DNA from: Clostridium bovifaecis
Lineage (GTDB): Bacteria > Bacillota > Clostridia > Clostridiales > Clostridiaceae
Reading direction: 5' to 3'
DNA: 64,000 nt
Assembly: GCA_009738435.1 (NCBI GenBank)
Contig: CP046522.1
Coordinates: forward strand, 651,249-715,248
A program made the position numbers and the translations under genes. Position 1 is the first letter of the stretch. Each line of letters begins with the position of its first letter. Below, one piece after another: positions 18,057-27,131 of this stretch. Under the pieces are notes generated by a model that saw nothing but the letters and a program-made list of their open reading frames with translations, searched no databases and was not told the origin of the DNA.

Positions 18057-19511
18057 TTGGCAAAGCATGAAAAGAAAGTAGAGAAAACTAAAAATATTAA
18101 AAAAGTAGTAATAATAATTTCTCTTATATGTGTAGCTGCTGTGATTTTTTCAACAATAATTTATTTATACTATTCATTTAGACATAATTCTTATGTGGAG
18201 GATAATAAAGAAAATTTGTCTTCATATGAGCAAAATGGTGAGGGGGACTACAAAGAAGTAGATGGTATAACAAATGTACTATTATTAGGAAGCGATGCAA
18301 GAAATTTAGATGAACAGTCAAGGGCAGATGCAATTTTGATACTATCTATAGATAATATCCACAAAAAGTTAAAATTGGTATCTATTATGAGGGATAGTTA
18401 TGTAAAAATTCCAGGCCATGGAGAGCAAAAAATTAATCATGCATATGCATTAGGAGGACCAGAGCTTCTAATGGCAACTATTGAGGAAAATTTTAAGATA
18501 AAGTTAGATCGGTACTCGATAATTAATTTCAATGGATTTCAGCAGCTAATAGATTCAATAGGGGGATTAGATTTGGATGTATCCAAGTCAGAAATGAATG
18601 AAATGAATAAATTTATACCAGAGGTGAATCCTAAGGATCCTCATTTAGTAAAAGAACCAGGCTTCCAGCACCTAGATGGCCAGCAAGTATTGAGTTACGC
18701 TAGAATAAGAAAAATAGGAAATGGAGATTACGATAGAACTCAAAGACAAAGAGAGGTAGTTTCGGCCATAATAGATAAGCTAAAGGATACAAATATTTTA
18801 AAATATCCAGTAGTAGTGTCAAAGTTATTCCCTTATGTTAAAACTAATATGGAGGTAGGACAAATATTAAATTATGCTTATACTGTATATAAAATAAACA
18901 ATTTTACACCAGAGCAAATTCTTATTCCAGTTCCAGAGATAACGGATTCTAAAATATTGAAGAATAAGGGCTGGGTTCTACTTATGGATATAAATCAAAC
19001 AGCAGAAATAATTCATGATTTTATCTTTGAGGATAAAATGTATGATATTAAGGATTTAGATTTTGCTTTATTTAAAAAAGCCATGGAAAAGTATAGAGAA
19101 GAGATTAGCACTAATCCAAAAGATGCAGAGGAAAATGAGCCTATATATAACAAAGAAGATGTTATAAATGATAAGAGCAAAGAGAAGATTAATAACCAGG
19201 AAGAAGAAGGAACACAAGGAAAAGAAAATGGTAATGAATCAGAAAACAGGGAAGAACAAAATAATACCTCAGATAACCAAGGCAATGATAATATAGAAAC
19301 TGAGAAAGATAGCAGCAAAGAAACAGAAGGTTCAAGTGAGGATAAGAATAACCAAGAAGATATGAACGAAGAAATAGAGGGAGGCAAAGATGCAACTAAC
19401 CCGAGTGAAGAGACAGAACAACAAGAAAAAAATCTAATTGATTTAAATAACGAAAATAGTTCAAATGTTAAACCCATTGATAATCCTAAGGGCAAAGATA
19501 GAAATCCATAA
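18057..19511 (+). CDS. LytR-CpsA-Psr (LCP) family cell-wall glycopolymer ligase
   Basis: 484 residues from a TTG at 18057 behind AAGGAGTGGGGAG. One N-terminal membrane helix (VVIIISLICVAAVIFSTII, about 18-36) anchors an outer LCP domain (about 75-320): VLLLGSDARN, SRADAILILSID, SIMRDSYVKIPG, KINHAYALGG, IGGLDLDV and SYARIRKIGNGDYDRTQRQR. The conserved Arg and Asp residues bind the polyprenyl pyrophosphate substrate. LCP enzymes attach teichoic acid or polysaccharide to peptidoglycan. A 140-residue C-terminal tail is almost entirely Glu, Asn, Lys, Ser and Asp, an unusual disordered acidic extension. Two envelope-type genes follow and may be co-regulated. Confidence 0.92.
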   Translation: MAKHEKKVEKTKNIKKVVIIISLICVAAVIFSTIIYLYYSFRHNSYVEDNKENLSSYEQNGEGDYKEVDGITNVLLLGSDARNLDEQSRADAILILSIDNIHKKLKLVSIMRDSYVKIPGHGEQKINHAYALGGPELLMATIEENFKIKLDRYSIINFNGFQQLIDSIGGLDLDVSKSEMNEMNKFIPEVNPKDPHLVKEPGFQHLDGQQVLSYARIRKIGNGDYDRTQRQREVVSAIIDKLKDTNILKYPVVVSKLFPYVKTNMEVGQILNYAYTVYKINNFTPEQILIPVPEITDSKILKNKGWVLLMDINQTAEIIHDFIFEDKMYDIKDLDFALFKKAMEKYREEISTNPKDAEENEPIYNKEDVINDKSKEKINNQEEEGTQGKENGNESENREEQNNTSDNQGNDNIETEKDSSKETEGSSEDKNNQEDMNEEIEGGKDATNPSEETEQQEKNLIDLNNENSSNVKPIDNPKGKDRNP

Positions 19512-19652
19512 TCATATAGGGCATAAAAGGAAAATTTGGTGATGAAATTTAGCCGAATTGCAAAAAAAATCAGTTTTAAAAAGGTCGAATTTATTGTACA
19601 ATATAATTTGGACTATTAAAAAAAGATAAATACCAAAAAGGATGATTAATAA

Positions 19653-20680
19653 ATGAAAAAAACTGATAAAAAAAGCAATAAGAAAAAAAGAAAAAAAGAC
19701 TTTCATTTAAATTGTTTTTAGCCTTTATTATTTTTGAACTTGTATTTACAGGTATAACTGGACCTTTTATGCTCTATTATGGGCCATTTGAAAATGCAAG
19801 GAATACTATGGTTGGGGCTGCGATGACAACTTTAAGTCATCAATGGATTGCAACCACGTTCTTATCAGAAGAACGAATAAATGAGATTTTAAATAAAAAT
19901 AAGATACAAGATATAGACCCAAATAGTACAAGCAATCCAGAAGATGAAATGGAGATAAAAGATACTCATGATAGTACAATAGAAAGATATGATATAGAAG
20001 GAAAAACCTTCAAAGGATATCTTTTAGTTATTCGCAACCCGAAACGTGTAAGAGTAGGATATAGCAGTAACATTGGAAAATCAGGAGAGACTACGAGTAA
20101 AATTGCAAAGAAAAATGGTGCAGTAGCAGCAGTAAATGCAGGTGGATTTATAGATGAATCCGCTAATGGTAAACAATGGGCTGGCAATGGTGGACTCCCA
20201 AGGGGAATTATAATGTCAAAGGGAGAAGTTGTATATAATGATTATAAAAATGATGATATAAAGGATGATATAGTTGCCATTACTGAAAAAGGTTTACTAT
20301 TAGTAGGAAAGCATAGTGTTCATGAACTAAAAGAAAAAGGTGTAAAAGAAGCAGTATCTTTTGGTCCAGCATTAATAGTTAACGGGAAGAAGGCTATTAC
20401 AAGTGGTGATGGAGGTTGGGGAAAGGCCCCAAGAACAGCCATAGGTCAAAGAAAAGATGGAAGTATACTATTATTAGTTCTTGATGGTAAACAAATATCA
20501 AGACTAGCTGCAACATTAAGAGATGTACAAGATGTACTTTATGAGCAAGGAGCTTATAATGCAAGCAATTTAGATGGAGGTTCATCTACTACTATGTATT
20601 ATGATGGAAAAGTAATCAATGAACCAGATAGTGCTTTAGGTGAGAGATCTATACCATCAGTTATATATGTTGAACCTTAA
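19653..20680 (+). pseudogene. Phosphodiester glycosidase (NAGPA-like) family protein, one-base frameshift near start
   Basis: The start is the ATG at 19653 behind AAAAAGGATGAT. It reads MKKTDKKSNKKKRKK and then leaves frame in one of two seven-A runs (19683-19689, 19691-19697). Adding one A rejoins RLSFKLFLAFIIFELVF, a membrane helix, and the rest of the protein to 20680. The outer domain has the family signatures NAGGFIDE, GGLPRGI, GPALIVNGK, GWGKAPRTAIGQ, and a Leu-Asp-Gly-Gly-Ser-Ser-Thr-Thr motif. The restored protein of about 342 residues has a basic tail plus anchor. NAGPA-like proteins hydrolyse sugar phosphodiesters, for example in exopolysaccharide or teichoic acid turnover, which fits the neighbouring LCP gene. 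Confidence 0.85.
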
Positions 20681-20693
20681 AGGAGAGAAATAA

Positions 20694-21767
20694 ATGAAAG
20701 CTTTGAAAAGAATAATAATATGGGTGCTGATATCTTTAGGTATGCAGATAGCTGTTTTATACTATGTAGATAATTATTTGTTTGCTTCAGAAGGTGTAAG
20801 TAATACAATAGTTTCTACAAAAGTTGATGATAAAAAAGAAAAAGAGAAAAAAGATGTAACTATATTAGTGCCAGAAGAAGCGAAAAATGTGTCTTTATCT
20901 TATGACGGGATGTATTTATCTTATTACGATGAGGAGGCTCTGAAGATAATTGACACTTATACTGGAAAAGAAAAGAGTATAGAACTTGAGGACAACCTTC
21001 AAGTATCCTTTTACAGATGGGCACCAGATAGAAACTTAATGCTTATATCAGCAAAAAAAGAGTATAATAACAGTTCCAAGTTTCTTTTCTACTCTTATGA
21101 TGCGGAAAGAGACCTAAATGAAAAACTTGAGACGAAAGAACAAAATGATACAGCACTTACCTCAAATAAATCTGCAGAGGTGGAAGATCTCCAGTTATCA
21201 CCTCTCACCAATATGATTTATATTAAGACTGCCTTAAGCGGTGGTAGAAGTAACATTCATAATATAAATATAATGAAAAGAATAAACAAGGTAGATACTA
21301 AAGCAACTTTCATAGGAGATATAAGGATAATACCTAATGATGACAGAATAGCTTATGAAGCAGTTACTAAAAATAAGGTTTATGTAACTGGAAGGGAAAA
21401 TTCTATATCTATTGACGGAGTTAATAAACTATGCCTTATAGATGTAGATGATAATGATAAAATTTATGTAGGGGAACTTGAGGAAAATAGCATCAACGGA
21501 AGTTATAAGGTTAAGAATATATACTATGGAACTATTGATGAAAATATGAATGAATGGAACAAGGTTGGCCTTCCAGAGAGTGTAAATAAAAAAGATATTT
21601 ATATATCAAGAGAAGGAAAAATTTATATAAATGATAATTTAAAAGGAATAGTTACAGAATTAGCTTCTCAAAAGAAAATAGAATATAAGGGAATTTTTCT
21701 TCAAGTGTACGATGGAGGAGTGGCTTCCGTAAGTGAAGAAAGGTTGCTAGAAACACCACTGAAATAG
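20694..21767 (+). CDS. Membrane-anchored propeller-like protein of unknown function
   Basis: 357 residues, ATG at 20694 with AAAGGAGAG upstream, 13 bases after the glycosidase. One N-terminal helix (IIIWVLISLGMQIAVLYYV, about 7-25) precedes a Lys/Glu linker and an outer domain of repeated strands: NVSLSYDGMYLSYYDEEALK, VSFYRWAPDRNLMLISA, VEDLQLSPLTNMIYIKT and GDIRIIPNDDRIAYEA. This pattern resembles dipeptidyl-peptidase or TolB-like beta-propeller blades without a catalytic domain. The tight spacing with LCP and glycosidase genes suggests a role at the cell wall. The family is not recognised further. Confidence 0.72.
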   Translation: MKALKRIIIWVLISLGMQIAVLYYVDNYLFASEGVSNTIVSTKVDDKKEKEKKDVTILVPEEAKNVSLSYDGMYLSYYDEEALKIIDTYTGKEKSIELEDNLQVSFYRWAPDRNLMLISAKKEYNNSSKFLFYSYDAERDLNEKLETKEQNDTALTSNKSAEVEDLQLSPLTNMIYIKTALSGGRSNIHNINIMKRINKVDTKATFIGDIRIIPNDDRIAYEAVTKNKVYVTGRENSISIDGVNKLCLIDVDDNDKIYVGELEENSINGSYKVKNIYYGTIDENMNEWNKVGLPESVNKKDIYISREGKIYINDNLKGIVTELASQKKIEYKGIFLQVYDGGVASVSEERLLETPLK

Positions 21768-21775
21768 ATTAAAAG

Positions 21776-21806
21776 ATCCTTACTAGAAACAGTAAGGATT
21801 TTTTGC
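21776..21806 (+). terminator. Terminator of the LCP gene block
   Basis: ATCCTTACT AGAAAC AGTAAGGAT followed by TTTTTG. Confidence 0.85.
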
Positions 21807-22098
21807 GTTTATAGGATAAAGATTATCATGAAATGATATTTACTCCATTTTTTAAAATTTAAACTAAGAATATCAACATGGATTTGAAAAGTTAATAAGA
21901 AACATGATAAAAAGATGGTAATAGCAATAAAGTAAATAGTAACTCAATATAAATTTAATATATTATTACAATTTATGAATATCCCTTTACATATAATAAC
22001 AAAATTTATATAATTTAATTATATACCAAATTATTTATAATATTTCTAAATTAATAAATGATTTAAATAATTTGGATTAAATGTAAGGGGGGATAACA
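21807..22098 (+). other. AT-rich non-coding leader before the 5'-nucleotidase gene
   Basis: About 290 bases with no open frame of note. It ends in AAGGGGGGAT directly before the TTG start. No recognisable riboswitch or strong hairpin was seen; a long untranslated leader is possible. Confidence 0.4.
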
Positions 22099-25000
22099 TT
22101 GTTTAAAAATTTTAAAATGAAAAAAGGCACATCATTGATAGTGACATTTTTGATGATGTTTACAATGGTAACACCATCAACAGTATTTGCTTCTACAGTG
22201 GACAAGGATACTGTTGTATTGCAAATACTTGCTACAAGTGATTTGCATGGAGTATTTTATCCTTATGATTACGCAACAAATGCTGAAGACAAATCAGGAA
22301 GCTTAGCTAACATTGCTACAGCAATAAAACAACTAAAAACAGAAAATCCTGACACAATATTGGTTGATGCAGGGGACACTATTGAAGGAAATTCACAAGG
22401 ATTATTTTTAGATGGAATAAATCCTATGATGGTGGCGATGAATGAAATCGGTTATGATACATGGACTTTAGGAAATCATGAATTTAATAAAGGAATTCCA
22501 ACTCTTGAAAAGAATATGAACCAATTTAAAGGCAATATTCTTGCAGGAAATGTTCATAGAAAAGATGGAACAACCCTTGGAAAACCTTATGCAATAGTAG
22601 AAAAGGCAGGAGTAAAAGTAGGAATAATAGGGATGACTAACCCTAATATAACTAAATGGGATGGCCCAAGACTAACAGAATATACAGTAACTAGTCCTAT
22701 AGAAGAAACTAGAAAGGTAATTAACGAAATAAAAGATGAAGTAGATGTAATGATAGCTGTTCAACACATTGGAGATACTCAAGAATATGTTGAGTATGAT
22801 TCAGCAGAAAATCTAGCGAAAGCGTGTCCTGAGCTTACAGCTATAGTAGCGGCTCATGCCCATAAAGCAGTAGAAGGAACAAAAGTTAATGGTGTTGTAA
22901 TTGTTGAAAACAAGAGTACAGGTGATACCTTAGCAAAGATAGACATAAAAGTAACTAAGAAAGATGGTCAGTATGCAGTTGGGAATAAAGAATCAGACGT
23001 AACTTCTAAATTAGTTTATATGCAAGATCCTAAAACTAAAGAAGTTAACTATGAAGCTGATAAAGAATTGTTAACAAAACTACAGCCTTATCACGAAACA
23101 GCTTTAAAGGATACTAATACTGTAATAGGAGAATTAAAGGGCGGAGATTTAGTAGGACCTGAAAAAGTAAAAGGAATACCAAATGCTCAGGTTGAAGATA
23201 CAGCTATGATTGATTTAATCAATGCTGTACAAATGCATTATACAGGAGCAGACGTGTCGTCTGCAGCTGCCTTTAGAGATGATGCAAACATGAGAGAAGG
23301 TCAAATTAAAAAAGCTGATTCAGCTTTAATTTATAAGTATGATAATACTCTTTACTTAGTTGAAGTAACAGGAAAACAATTAAAACAGTATATGGAATGG
23401 TCAGCAAAGTTCTATAACACATATAAACCTGGAGACTTAACTGTATCATTCAATGAAAACATAAGAGGATATAATTATGATATGTTCTCTGGAGTTAAAT
23501 ATGAAATAGATATAAGCAAGGAAGTAGGAAGCAGAATAGTTAACTTAAGAAGAATGGATGACACTCCAATAAAAGATACTGATGTATTAAAACTTGCTGT
23601 AAACAACTATAGATATGATTCACAATTATCAAAAGCAGGCGCAATATATGCTGAAGGAGAAGAACTTCCAAAGTTATTACAAAAAGATGTTGAAAATACT
23701 CCTATCAGAGAATTAATTAAAGATTATATTGAAAATGTTAAAAAAGGAGTTATAGCTCCAGAAGTAGATAATAACTGGAAAGTAGTAGGTACAGATTGGG
23801 ACGAAGCTCAAAGAGAAGAAGCTATCAAACTTATTAATGAAGGAAAGATAGAATTACCTAGATCAGAAGATGGAAGAACTGCAAATGTTGCAGCAGTAAC
23901 AAAAAATGATCTTATAAAAGCTAATGGTGGAAAAGTAATTGATGTAGTATCATTTAACGATTTCCATGGTTCTGTAGAAGCTAGCGGAAAGAATCAAGGT
24001 ATAGCTAAAGTGGCTGGAGCAATTAATGCAATGAAAAAGAGAAATTCGAGCACTATAGTTGTATCAGGTGGAGATCTTTATCAAGGAAGTGCAATGTCTA
24101 ATTTAACATATGGTGATGTAGTTAGTGAATTCTTAAAGTCAATAGGAATCACGGCTTCAGCGGTAGGAAATCATGAGTTTGACTGGGGTGTAGATAAGAT
24201 AGCAAAATGGTCAGAAAAAGGGAAGTTTAATTTCTTAGCATCTAATATTTATGATAAAAATACAGGAAAGCCTGTATCATGGGCTAAGCCTTATGTTATA
24301 GTTGAAAAAGACGGAGTTAAAATAGGATTAGTAGGTCTTGCAACTCCAGAAACGTTATATAAGACCAAAGCAGAAAATGTTAAGAATTTAGAGTTTAGAG
24401 ACCCTATTAAAGCAGCAGAAGAATGGGCAAAGGTAGCAAGGGATAATGGCGCTGATGTAGTTATTGCACTAACACACTTAGGAGCATTCCAAGATAGCAA
24501 GACTAAAGAAATCACAGGAGAAGCTGCAGAGCTTGCGAAATCAGGATCAGTAGATGCTGTAATTTCTGCTCATACACATGCAACAGTATGTGGTAAGGTA
24601 GAGGGGATTCCAGTAGTTCAAGGTTATTATAATGGTAGAACATTAGCAAAACTGCAAGTTGTATTAGATAATAACAATAGCCTTCTATCAATAGAACCAT
24701 CTCTTGATGAGTTATACAAGAGAGGAGACACAATATTAGAAGATGAAGAAGCTAAAGCAATTTTAGAAAAATATAAAGAAAAGGTTGGACCTATATTAGG
24801 AGAAGTTGTTGGAACAACAGATAAGGATTTGACTCACGATAAAAGTCAAGGACCAAGCTTGCTCGGTGAATGGATTTGTGACGTTATGAGAAAGGCTTCA
24901 GGAGCTCAGGTTGCTATAACTAATGGTGGAGGAATTAGAACTTCAATAGCTAAAGGTAATATAACTATGGGAAATCTTTATGAAGTTATGCCTTTTGACA

Positions 25001-25704
25001 ACACATTAGTTACAATGGAACTTAAAGGCTCAGATTTGAAAGCAAATATTGAACATGGTATAAATAATGAAAAAGTAGGGTGGGTTCAAATATCAGGAGT
25101 TATGGTAACCTACAAGGATGGAAAGATAAATTCAATGACTCTCCTAGATGGAACTCCAGTAGATATGAATAAGTATTATAAAGTAGTTACAAATGACTTT
25201 ATGGCTACAAATGGGGATGAATATAACTTTAGCAATGCCAAAGATGTAGTTGATACTGCTGTGCCAATTAGAGATGCAATGGTTGATGCTATTAAAGCTG
25301 CTAAAAATCTTTCAGTTAATAAAGTTGGGTATTTAACTGAAGGAGAAGCAAAACCAATAGAAAAACCAGAAGTAAAACCACAACCAGAAGTTTCAAATGC
25401 ATATGTAGTAAAGTCAGGAGATACTCTACGTAAAATTGGAGAAAGATATGGAGTAGACTACAGAGAAATAATAAAAGCTAATGGAATTAAAAATCCTAGT
25501 ATGATCTTCCCAGGGCAGAAGATTGTAATCCCAGGAAAGATAATCATAAGCAAGGATACAGTTTATATTGTAGTTAAAGGAGATACTCTTAGAAAGATAA
25601 GTGATAAATTCAGTATTGATTATAATAAAATAGCCAAGAAAAACAACATCAAAAATGTAAATATGATTTATATAGGACAACATTTAGTAATACCAGCAAA
25701 CTAA
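22099..25704 (+). CDS. Secreted double 5'-nucleotidase/2',3'-cyclic phosphodiesterase with LysM repeats
   Basis: 1201 residues from a TTG at 22099 (AAGGGGGGAT upstream). A signal peptide (about 1-32, cleavage after STVFAS) precedes two complete UshA-like modules. Module 1: metallophosphatase (LATSDLHGVFY, VDAGDTIEGNS, LGNHEFNKG, AAHAHKAVEG) plus 5'-nucleotidase C-domain (about 340-560). Module 2: metallophosphatase (VSFNDFHGSVEASG, VSGGDLYQGS, VGNHEFDWG, SAHTHATVCG) plus C-domain (ITNGGGIRTSIAKG, EVMPFDNTLV). Two LysM repeats close the protein (AYVVKSGDTLRKIGERYG; YIVVKGDTLRKISDKFS) and should bind peptidoglycan. It salvages extracellular nucleotides. The double module is an internal duplication. 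Confidence 0.93.
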   Translation: MFKNFKMKKGTSLIVTFLMMFTMVTPSTVFASTVDKDTVVLQILATSDLHGVFYPYDYATNAEDKSGSLANIATAIKQLKTENPDTILVDAGDTIEGNSQGLFLDGINPMMVAMNEIGYDTWTLGNHEFNKGIPTLEKNMNQFKGNILAGNVHRKDGTTLGKPYAIVEKAGVKVGIIGMTNPNITKWDGPRLTEYTVTSPIEETRKVINEIKDEVDVMIAVQHIGDTQEYVEYDSAENLAKACPELTAIVAAHAHKAVEGTKVNGVVIVENKSTGDTLAKIDIKVTKKDGQYAVGNKESDVTSKLVYMQDPKTKEVNYEADKELLTKLQPYHETALKDTNTVIGELKGGDLVGPEKVKGIPNAQVEDTAMIDLINAVQMHYTGADVSSAAAFRDDANMREGQIKKADSALIYKYDNTLYLVEVTGKQLKQYMEWSAKFYNTYKPGDLTVSFNENIRGYNYDMFSGVKYEIDISKEVGSRIVNLRRMDDTPIKDTDVLKLAVNNYRYDSQLSKAGAIYAEGEELPKLLQKDVENTPIRELIKDYIENVKKGVIAPEVDNNWKVVGTDWDEAQREEAIKLINEGKIELPRSEDGRTANVAAVTKNDLIKANGGKVIDVVSFNDFHGSVEASGKNQGIAKVAGAINAMKKRNSSTIVVSGGDLYQGSAMSNLTYGDVVSEFLKSIGITASAVGNHEFDWGVDKIAKWSEKGKFNFLASNIYDKNTGKPVSWAKPYVIVEKDGVKIGLVGLATPETLYKTKAENVKNLEFRDPIKAAEEWAKVARDNGADVVIALTHLGAFQDSKTKEITGEAAELAKSGSVDAVISAHTHATVCGKVEGIPVVQGYYNGRTLAKLQVVLDNNNSLLSIEPSLDELYKRGDTILEDEEAKAILEKYKEKVGPILGEVVGTTDKDLTHDKSQGPSLLGEWICDVMRKASGAQVAITNGGGIRTSIAKGNITMGNLYEVMPFDNTLVTMELKGSDLKANIEHGINNEKVGWVQISGVMVTYKDGKINSMTLLDGTPVDMNKYYKVVTNDFMATNGDEYNFSNAKDVVDTAVPIRDAMVDAIKAAKNLSVNKVGYLTEGEAKPIEKPEVKPQPEVSNAYVVKSGDTLRKIGERYGVDYREIIKANGIKNPSMIFPGQKIVIPGKIIISKDTVYIVVKGDTLRKISDKFSIDYNKIAKKNNIKNVNMIYIGQHLVIPAN

Positions 25705-25729
25705 TATGTAAAGCAATATTTGATACTAT

Positions 25730-25769
25730 AAAAAGTCTTACTTCTGTTACAGAGGTAGGGCTTTTTTAT
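25730..25769 (+). terminator. Terminator after the 5'-nucleotidase gene
   Basis: AAAAGTCTTACTTCTG pairs (with G-T pairs) with CAGAGGTAGGGCTTTT; a T run follows. Confidence 0.7.
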
Positions 25770-25896
25770 TAACTACCTACTTTTACCTGATTAATAAGCC
25801 TTTACTTATGATATTTGTGTAAAATAAACATCAAGCATAATGTTTTTTATCTTCTACTTTGATATAATAAAATTATTACAAGTTAGGAGGAAAAGT

Positions 25897-26559
25897 ATGT
25901 TTAATTACGAAAATGTGTTATACACAATACTATTAATACCAGGAATACTATTAGGTCTTACATTTCACGAGTATGCACATGCTTGGGTAGCATATAAACT
26001 AGGAGACAAAACCCCTAAGTTTCAAGGAAGACTTACCTTAAATCCATTAGCGCACATTGACCCAATAGGATTTATTATGATATTAATTTTCAAATTTGGG
26101 TGGGCAAAACCAGTTCAAACTAATCCAAGTGCTTTTAAACATTATTACAAAGATGATTTAAAGGTATCTGTAGCCGGAGTGATAGGGAATCTATTTGTTG
26201 CATTTATATCGGCTATGGTTTTAGCTTTAGTTTTAAAATTACCAATACAAAATCAAAACCTTTTACAGATACTAACCTTAATTGCTCTTTTTTCAATACA
26301 AATGAATTGTTTGCTATTTGTATTGAACCTGCTTCCGCTTCCAGGGTTCGATGGCTTTCACGTGTTGAGAGATTTATTTCCAAATACCTTTTATAAGGTT
26401 GAAGGAGCTTTATATAGATTTCAATTTTTAATATTAATAATATTTATTATGCCTATTTTCGGAGGATCATCGCTCATTGGGCTTATTATACATGGACCAG
26501 CATCCATAATGTCTAATATATTTGTTAAGTTAACCTACGCAATAGTAAATCTTGTATAA
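25897..26559 (+). CDS. Site-2 protease family (M50) membrane metalloprotease
   Basis: 220 residues. The ATG at 25897 is preceded by TTAGGAGG (25883-25890); the in-frame extension upstream lacks a site. Zinc motif HEYAH at residues 24-28 lies in the first membrane helix. The family NPLAHIDPIG segment follows, and the third ligand motif LNLLPLPGFDGF is near residue 150. There are four to six membrane helices. M50 members of this short type (YwhC/rseP-like without PDZ) cleave within membranes; the substrate is unknown. The next gene begins about 40 bases downstream. Confidence 0.88.
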   Translation: MFNYENVLYTILLIPGILLGLTFHEYAHAWVAYKLGDKTPKFQGRLTLNPLAHIDPIGFIMILIFKFGWAKPVQTNPSAFKHYYKDDLKVSVAGVIGNLFVAFISAMVLALVLKLPIQNQNLLQILTLIALFSIQMNCLLFVLNLLPLPGFDGFHVLRDLFPNTFYKVEGALYRFQFLILIIFIMPIFGGSSLIGLIIHGPASIMSNIFVKLTYAIVNLV

Positions 26560-26597
26560 GTTAAGGATTCGGAATAAATTAATTGATGAGGTATGTT

Positions 26598-27046
26598 ATG
26601 GAAGCTTGGGTTATATTAACTAAGTTCTGTATAGTTGCCTATGTTGATCTATTATCTACGAAATATAGCACAAAAGATTTAGGATATATAGTGCTATTTC
26701 TTTTTATTTTTATGTCACTAAATTCTGCCATGTATATATTTGAAAAAAAGAAGATACGGCAGTTTTTTTGAATACCTCTTTAATAATTTTGATAATATGC
26801 AGCATAAGAATAAGCCTTATATTCTGTATGCTTTTTACTGCCAATTTATTTGAAGTTTTTAATATGAATAAGTTAGAACAATGGTTAAGTGTATCTATAT
26901 CAACGATAATAATATTTTTTCTAGATTCATGGATTATTGATGAATATGTCTTAATAGGGGTACTTAGTTATATAACTATTCTATCTAAGACAAATCTAAA
27001 GCACAGGACTCAAATAGCTATATATTACCTAAAAGGGGAAGTTTGA
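26598..27046 (+). pseudogene. Small multi-pass membrane protein, probable one-base frameshift
   Basis: The ATG at 26598 follows TGAGG. The first frame (MEAWVILTKFCIVAYVDLLS ...) ends in IRQFF and a TGA at 26769-26771, inside a seven-T run (26763-26769). A second frame (LNTSLIILIICSIRISLIF ... YYLKGEV) starts at that point and ends at 27046. Adding one T fuses them into about 149 residues with about four membrane helices. Two overlapping genes are possible, but the second frame lacks its own ribosome binding site. The joined layout resembles the membrane half of a sensor kinase, though no kinase domain follows. Function unknown. Confidence 0.55.
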
Positions 27047-27131
27047 GATGCTTATTTTACTAGCATAAGTTATTAAAGTAGAAAATATCTATACTATATA
27101 ACACATACTACAAAATATATGGGGGGAGTCT

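Noticed and set aside
19013-19495. 160-codon Ser/Leu-rich minus-strand frame
   Set aside because: It is the reverse complement of the low-complexity acidic tail of the LCP gene; no start site.
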